The position numbers and the translations under genes were made by a program. A DNA stretch of 64,000 nucleotides from Nocardia aurantia (lineage in GTDB: Bacteria; Actinomycetota; Actinomycetes; Mycobacteriales; Mycobacteriaceae), in the NCBI RefSeq assembly GCF_009604425.1, contig NZ_WEGI01000012.1, forward strand, positions 124,001 to 188,000, given 5' to 3'. The notes under the pieces are model-generated. The model did no database searches, was not told where the DNA came from, and saw only the letters and a list, made by a program, of their open reading frames with translations. Within the stretch, counting starts at the first letter, position 1, and every line of letters begins with the position of its first letter. Shown one piece after another: positions 59,552-64,000 of this stretch.

Positions 59552-60379
59552 ATGGCCGGTAAACGACCCGCGCCCGAGGCGCCGGAACCGCTGTCCCCGC
59601 TCGTGGACGCGCACACCCACTTGGACGCCTGCGGCGCCACCGACGCGGAATCGGTTGCCGCGGTGCTGGATCGGGCCGCCGCGGTCGGGGTCGGCCGGGT
59701 GGTGACCATCGCGGACGATCTGGCCGCCGCCGGGTTCGCGGTGCGGGCCGCGCACTGGGATCCCCGGGTGTACGCGGCCGTCGCACTGCATCCGACGAGG
59801 GCGAACGCGCTGGACGACGCGGCGAAGCGGGAGCTGGAGCGGCTGGCCAGCGATCCGCGGGTGGTGGCGGTGGGGGAGACCGGGCTGGACTACTACTGGC
59901 CCGGCAAGCTGGAGGGCTGCGCCGACGTCGAGGATCAGGTCGACGGTTTCCGCTGGCACATCGACCTGGCGAAGCGGGTCGGCAAGCCGCTGATGATCCA
60001 CAACCGCGACGCCGATTTCGACCTGCTGACCGTGCTGCTGGACGAGGGCGCGCCGGAGACGGTGATCTTCCACTGCTTCTCCTCGGACGCGACGATGGCG
60101 CTGGCCTGCGTGGAGCAGGGGTACGTGCTGAGTTTCTCCGGCACGGTGAGCTTCAAGAACGCGCACGAGCTGCACGAGGCGGCGAAGCTGGTCCCGGACG
60201 AATTGCTCCTGGTGGAGACCGACGCGCCGTTCCTGACCCCGCACCCGTTCCGGGGCGCCCCCAACGAGCCCTACTGCCTGCCCTACACCGTGCGCGCGCT
60301 CGCCGCGCTGCGCGATCGCGATCCCGGCGAACTCGCGGAGACCCTCACCGCGAATGCCGAACGGGTGTACGGGATCTAG
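59552..60379 (+). CDS. tatD: TatD-family metal-dependent DNase
   Basis: Metal-dependent hydrolase of 275 residues, TIM-barrel amidohydrolase fold. Metal ligands are visible in VDAHTHLD (first pair), VGETGLDYYW (Glu), MIHNRDAD (His), VIFHCFSSD (His) and ETDAPFLTP (Asp). TatD proteins act as 3'-5' exonucleases in DNA repair and degradation. It follows the metG start divergently, and a hairpin lies between it and rpfB, matching the conserved mycobacterial order metS-tatD-rpfB. Confidence 0.94.
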   Translation: MAGKRPAPEAPEPLSPLVDAHTHLDACGATDAESVAAVLDRAAAVGVGRVVTIADDLAAAGFAVRAAHWDPRVYAAVALHPTRANALDDAAKRELERLASDPRVVAVGETGLDYYWPGKLEGCADVEDQVDGFRWHIDLAKRVGKPLMIHNRDADFDLLTVLLDEGAPETVIFHCFSSDATMALACVEQGYVLSFSGTVSFKNAHELHEAAKLVPDELLLVETDAPFLTPHPFRGAPNEPYCLPYTVRALAALRDRDPGELAETLTANAERVYGI

Positions 60380-60402
60380 TCCGACTTCGCCGAACGGACG
60401 AA

Positions 60403-60431
60403 CGCCCCGATCCGACATGCGGATCGGGGCG
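60403..60431 (+). terminator. Terminator hairpin after tatD
   Basis: Perfect 12-bp stem (60403-60414 with 60420-60431, arm CGCCCCGATCCG) and five-base loop, 24 bases past the tatD stop; followed by CGGTTCATT. It separates tatD from rpfB, which therefore probably has its own promoter in 60432-60558. Confidence 0.75.
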
Positions 60432-60558
60432 CGGTTCATTACGATGACGGCTGATTGTTACCGACGCGCGGTGACTCTATCAATTCGTTATCCGGAAACC
60501 GGCTGTTCCACGGAGTGTGGTTGGCGGCCCCCGACCCCTTCGTGACCGTATTGTTATC

Positions 60559-61704
60559 ATGTCGTTGTACCTGATGAAGTCGCCGTTACGGCGGATCAAC
60601 TCCTCTCGTTCGCCGTTGTTGTACGCGGCGATTGCGGCATTGCTGCTCACCCTCATCGCCGGTGCGTCGATGGCGATCGTCAGCAAGAAGACGGTGACGC
60701 TCGTCGTCGACGGGGAGAGGATCACCCAGATCACCATGTCCGGCGACGTACGCGGCGCGTTGAAGTCCGCCGGGCTGGCCCTCGGTTCGCGGGATGCCGT
60801 CGATCCCGGCGGGAACGCCTCGATCACCGACGGCGAGACCATCACGTTCAACCGGGCCCGGCAGGTCGCGCTCACCGTCGACGGCCACCGGCAGACGGTG
60901 TGGACCACCGCCTTCACCGTCGCGGATGCGCTGGTGCAGTTGAAGATTCCGGCCGACGTGTTCACCTCGCCGTCGCGGCCGACGCCGCTGCCGCTGCAGG
61001 GTGCGGCACTGGCCGTGACCAGTCCGCGCACGGTGCAGCTGGCCGACAACGGCGGGACGTTCGAGTATGTGCGGCTGGCCGCGCCGACCGTCGGTGAGCT
61101 GCTCACCGTGCAGGGCGTGCCGCTGATCAATCAGGACTCGGTGGTGCCGGGGCCGGGGACGCCGCTGACCGAGGGGATGAAGATCACCGTCACCCGCAAG
61201 CGGATCGAGGACCGGGTGGAGCGGGAGCCGCTGGACCCGCCGGAGAACGAGATCGACGATCCGGACCTCAACATGAGCCGGACCGTCGTCGAGAATCCGG
61301 GGGTTCCCGGGGTTCAGGACGTCACCTACGCGGTCTCGATCGTGAACGGCGACGAGGTGAGCAAGGATCCGGTCGGCAACAAGGTGATCGTGCCGGCCCA
61401 GCCCAAGACGGTCCGGCACGGCGCCAAACCCGGCACCGAGGTGCCGACCGTGCGCGACGGGGGAACGTGGGACGCGCTGGCCAGCTGTGAATCCGGCGGC
61501 AACTGGGGAATCAACACCGGTAACGGGTATTTCGGCGGGGTGCAGTTCGACCAGAGCACCTGGGAGCGACAGGGCGGACTGCGTTACGCGCCGCGCGCCG
61601 ACCTGGCGACCCGGGAGGAGCAGATCGCCATCGCCGAGGTGACCCGCGGCCGGCAGGGCTGGGGAGCCTGGCCGGCGTGCACGAGCCGCCTCGGCATCGG
61701 GTGA
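60559..61704 (+). CDS. rpfB: Resuscitation-promoting factor RpfB
   Basis: Secreted or membrane-tethered cell-wall lytic factor that revives dormant cells. About 381 residues from ATG 60559 (MSLYLMKSPLRR; ATG 60574 is possible). A hydrophobic signal/anchor (about 20-40) is followed by three DUF348 units (TVTLVVDGERITQITMSG, VALTVDGHRQTVWTTAFTVA, VQLADNGGTFEYVRLAAPTV), a G5 domain and the C-terminal lysozyme-like Rpf domain GTWDALASCESGGNW with the catalytic Glu and a disulphide to PACTS. Unlike M. tuberculosis, no ksgA follows; a convergent SDR gene is found instead. Confidence 0.95.
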   Translation: MSLYLMKSPLRRINSSRSPLLYAAIAALLLTLIAGASMAIVSKKTVTLVVDGERITQITMSGDVRGALKSAGLALGSRDAVDPGGNASITDGETITFNRARQVALTVDGHRQTVWTTAFTVADALVQLKIPADVFTSPSRPTPLPLQGAALAVTSPRTVQLADNGGTFEYVRLAAPTVGELLTVQGVPLINQDSVVPGPGTPLTEGMKITVTRKRIEDRVEREPLDPPENEIDDPDLNMSRTVVENPGVPGVQDVTYAVSIVNGDEVSKDPVGNKVIVPAQPKTVRHGAKPGTEVPTVRDGGTWDALASCESGGNWGINTGNGYFGGVQFDQSTWERQGGLRYAPRADLATREEQIAIAEVTRGRQGWGAWPACTSRLGIG

Positions 61705-61732
61705 TGCACATGTGACCGCATCGGATGATGCG

Positions 61733-62497
61733 TTACATCAGCGCGCCACCGTCCACGCGGATCTCGCTGCCGGTGATGTAGCGGCCGTCCTTCGAGGTCA
61801 CCATCGCGACCACGCCCGCCACATCGGCCGGATTGCCGAGCGCGCCGCCGTTGATCCAGCCGGTCAGCCTGGCCATCAGGCCCCAATCGGCGTCGGCGGG
61901 CAGCGCCAGATTGTCGGTGATGCCGGTGGTGATGCCGCCCGGCACGATGTTCACCGCGCGCAGGCCCTGCTTCACGTACTCGAGGGCCAGCGAGTGGGTG
62001 AGCGCGTTGACCCCGCCCTTGGAGGCGGAGTAGGCGGCCATGTACGGGTTCGAGCCGAACGCCGCGGTGGAGGAGAAGTTCACGATCACCGGGTGATCGG
62101 ACTGCAACAGCTGCGGCAGGGCGGCCCGGCACATCAGGAAGGTTCCGGTCAGGTTCACGTTGATGACCTGGTTCCACAGGTCCAGCGACATTTCGTGGGT
62201 GCGCGCGGCGCGCATGATGCCCGCGGCGTTGACCAGCACGTCCAGTCCGCCCAGATGGTCGGTGGCGGTCCCGCAGGCGGCCTGTGCGGAGTCCTGATCG
62301 GAGATGTCGACGGCGACGGTCAGCAGCCGGTCGGCGTGGTCCGCCGCGGCCTCGACGGTCCCCTTCAGGCCCTGCTCATCGATGTCCCCGCCGACGACCC
62401 GGGCGCCCTCCGCGAGCATCCGGAGGACGATGCCCCGGCCGATGCCCGAACCCGCCCCCGTGACCAGCACCCGTCGTCCGTCGTGTCTGCTCTCCAT
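61733..62497 (-). CDS. SDR-family oxidoreductase with KstR-like site upstream
   Basis: Short-chain dehydrogenase of 254 residues from ATG 62497. NAD(P) site VLVTGAGSGIGRGIVL with GGDIDE; catalytic Ser in VIVNFSSTAAFGSNP and YSASKGG; ending GSEIRVDGGALM. This C-terminus is typical of 3-oxoacyl- or hydroxysteroid dehydrogenases. It is convergent with rpfB (28 bases) and divergent from the lipase; the spacer carries a motif like the binding site of the sterol regulator KstR, which hints at steroid or fatty-acid metabolism. The substrate is inferred only. Confidence 0.9.
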   Translation of the reverse strand: MESRHDGRRVLVTGAGSGIGRGIVLRMLAEGARVVGGDIDEQGLKGTVEAAADHADRLLTVAVDISDQDSAQAACGTATDHLGGLDVLVNAAGIMRAARTHEMSLDLWNQVINVNLTGTFLMCRAALPQLLQSDHPVIVNFSSTAAFGSNPYMAAYSASKGGVNALTHSLALEYVKQGLRAVNIVPGGITTGITDNLALPADADWGLMARLTGWINGGALGNPADVAGVVAMVTSKDGRYITGSEIRVDGGALM

Positions 62498-62539
62498 CGC
62501 TCTGCCTCTTCCGTCGCTGCGACACCAACCCTCAGAAAC

Positions 62540-62553
62540 TAGAACCAGTTTCA
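62540..62553. promoter_or_regulatory. KstR-like operator between SDR and lipase
   Basis: TAGAACCAGTTTCA fits the published KstR pattern TnnAACnnGTTnnA, and it lies within the dyad GAAACT-AGAACC-AGTTTC (62535-62552). KstR and related TetR proteins control cholesterol and fatty-acid genes in mycobacteria and rhodococci. The site is 42 bases upstream of the SDR start and 115 bases before the divergent lipase. A chance match is possible. Confidence 0.5.
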
Positions 62554-62668
62554 ATTGGCGTCAACGACATCCCGGTCGAGCGTCCGGAATCGGGAACTTT
62601 CCGCGCTTTCTCCCCGATGCCCGCTATCCTTCGCCGGGGTTTTGCCGCCGACCGAAACGAGGTGTTCG

Positions 62669-63838
62669 ATGCCGGGCAGGTGGAAGCGCAAGATCGGGGC
62701 CTGGGCGGTGATCGCCGGATGTGGGACGGCCGTGACGGTTGTCCCGGCCGCGAGCGTCCCCGCCGTAGCTGCTCCGTTGCCGGGTACCACCTCGGCGGTG
62801 TTCGCGCAGCCGCCCGGATGGCACGGCATCGCCGACGGCTCGATCATCGACTACTGGACCTCGGGCTCGGACGGCGGTCCACGGCATGTCAGCGGGGCGC
62901 TGTTCATCCCGCCGGGGAAGGCGCCGCCGCAGGGCTGGCCGATCGTCGCCTACGACCACGGCACCACCGGGATGGGCGCCCGTTGCGGCGGCATCACCGA
63001 CACCGCCAACGGGTCGGAGCGGGAGGACGAATTCCTGCAGTACTTCCTGTCCCGGGGCTTCGCGGTGGTCGCGCCCGACTACGTCGGCCTCGGCCGGTTC
63101 GACACCGGTCCGCACCCCTATCTGGAGATCCGGTCCGAGGCGGCGGCCACGATCGACCTGGTCCGCGCCGCGCGCACGGCGAATGCGCAACTGTCGCGCA
63201 CCTGGGCGGCGTTCGGCGCCTCGCAGGGTGGGCAGGCCGCGCTGGGCACCGCCCACCTGCAACAGACCACCGCACCCGACCTCGATTTCCGCGGCGTCGT
63301 CGCCGACGATCCGGAATCCGACGTGGAGAAGCTGATCATCGCGATCGGCGGCCCGGACACCCCGGATATCCCGCTGCTCAGCGGTCCCACAACGGGATTC
63401 GTCGCGATGATCCTCGCCGGGCTGCGCACCGCCCGGCCCGATCTGAACGTGAACAGCTACCTGACCCCCGAGGGCCGCACGCTGCTCGACGGGATCGAGA
63501 AGCTGTGCCTGTCCGACATCGCTACGCACACCGAGGGCATGAAGATCGGCTCGCTGCTGGCGCGCCCGCTCGGCGACGAGGACTTCCGCGACGCGCTGGC
63601 CGACTACATGGAGGTGCCGACCTCCGGCTACGACGAGCCGGTTCTGTTGCTGCTCAACGCGACCGACACCATCGTGCCGGCGCCGCTGCACGCGGTGCTG
63701 GCCGCGGAGATGGTCCTCGGCGGCGTGAGTCCCCGGATCGTCATCGGCGCCAACCGGCACACCCAGTTGAACGACCAGATGTGGGCGGCGATGGACGATT
63801 TCCTGGCGGGGATCACGGCCACGCCGCCGCGCCCGTAG
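62669..63838 (+). CDS. Secretory lipase (LIP family)
   Basis: Exported lipase of 389 residues. ATG 62669 after GAGGTG starts MPGRWKRKIGAW, a signal peptide with cleavage near VAA-PLP. Family features: ALFIPPGKAPPQGWPIVAYD, HGTTGMG oxyanion motif, VVAPDYVGLGRF, the elbow GASQGGQAAL with catalytic Ser, and a late acid and His (LLNATDTIVP, GANRHTQLN). Relatives are secreted esterases and lipases of mycobacteria and nocardiae (PF03583). It is divergent from the SDR with the KstR-like site between, so both may respond to lipid availability. Confidence 0.9.
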   Translation: MPGRWKRKIGAWAVIAGCGTAVTVVPAASVPAVAAPLPGTTSAVFAQPPGWHGIADGSIIDYWTSGSDGGPRHVSGALFIPPGKAPPQGWPIVAYDHGTTGMGARCGGITDTANGSEREDEFLQYFLSRGFAVVAPDYVGLGRFDTGPHPYLEIRSEAAATIDLVRAARTANAQLSRTWAAFGASQGGQAALGTAHLQQTTAPDLDFRGVVADDPESDVEKLIIAIGGPDTPDIPLLSGPTTGFVAMILAGLRTARPDLNVNSYLTPEGRTLLDGIEKLCLSDIATHTEGMKIGSLLARPLGDEDFRDALADYMEVPTSGYDEPVLLLLNATDTIVPAPLHAVLAAEMVLGGVSPRIVIGANRHTQLNDQMWAAMDDFLAGITATPPRP

Positions 63839-63839
63839 G

Positions 63840-64000
63840 CCACTGTCGCACGTCCCGTGCACTCGGCTCCGATTTCGCTGTGCGCGAAGGGGTTCGGCGG
63901 CGGAGACCGTCGAGTCCGATGCCCCTGTGCGCGAGAGGGCTCGGCGGCCGAGATTGTCGGCCCGACGTCCTTGTGCGCGAGGGAGTTCGGCGGCCGAGAT
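63840..64000. repeat. 46-bp tandem repeat at the right edge
   Basis: The unit marked by TGTGCGCGA followed by TTCGGCGG or CTCGGCGGC begins at about 63880, 63926 and 63972 (spacing 46 and 46), with a more diverged copy before it; it continues beyond the window. No gene is visible in it. Confidence 0.75.

Overview
The window is high-GC (about 70%) actinobacterial DNA with short intergenic spaces, many GTG starts and many ATGA stop/start overlaps. A mycolate-type envelope is indicated by an antigen-85-like esterase, a PapA-like acyltransferase, GpgS, RpfB, a PimC-like mannosyltransferase and Pmt. The order arcA / pmt / rsmI and then metG / tatD / rpfB follows the Mycobacterium tuberculosis Rv1001-Rv1009 neighbourhood. 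DUF6879 and the overall style point to Nocardia or a close relative within Mycobacteriales. All identifications come from reading the sequence and from family knowledge; no database search was run.

Layout. 1-4.2 kb: branched-chain amino acid ABC importer (livM partial at the left edge, livH, binding lipoprotein). 4.5-8.9 kb: proline catabolism (pruB-pruA) with divergent PucR-type activator pruR. 9-11.9 kb: small Cys protein, GtrA flippase, secreted propeller-like protein, one unknown. 12.4-20.2 kb: a tightly packed minus-strand operon of PapA-like acyltransferase, DHA2 exporter, GT-C membrane glycosyltransferase with acidic repeats, gpgS and a PucR-like regulator, facing a divergent antigen-85-like gene. 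21.7-30.2 kb: secreted hydrolases, an ABC-F ATPase, a frameshifted LuxR-type (LAL) regulator and a decayed hydrolase. 30.3-37.6 kb: membrane proteins and a two-component system with a DUF4173 protein. 37.6-40.5 kb: a lower-GC accessory patch (DUF6879, AbiEii-type toxin-antitoxin pair, gene fragments) next to tRNA-Ala(CGC). 40.6-48.8 kb: family-5 uracil-DNA glycosylase, two paralogous effector-binding-like proteins, a three-gene unit (acyltransferase-like protein, E1/ThiF-nitroreductase fusion, GAF-GGDEF-EAL protein) and a GT4 mannosyltransferase. 49.4-64 kb: core genes (SDR, rsmI, pmt, gntR, arcA, soxR, metG, tatD, rpfB, SDR, secretory lipase) separated by several minisatellites.

The two most interesting units are the gpgS-acyltransferase-exporter-glycosyltransferase operon (12.4-20.2 kb), which looks like a self-contained glycolipid assembly and export locus, and the acyltransferase-like / E1-nitroreductase / cyclic-di-GMP unit (42.8-47.6 kb), whose chemistry is unknown. 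A striking non-coding feature is the set of tandem repeats (43-57 bp units) in intergenic spaces of the right-hand 16 kb.
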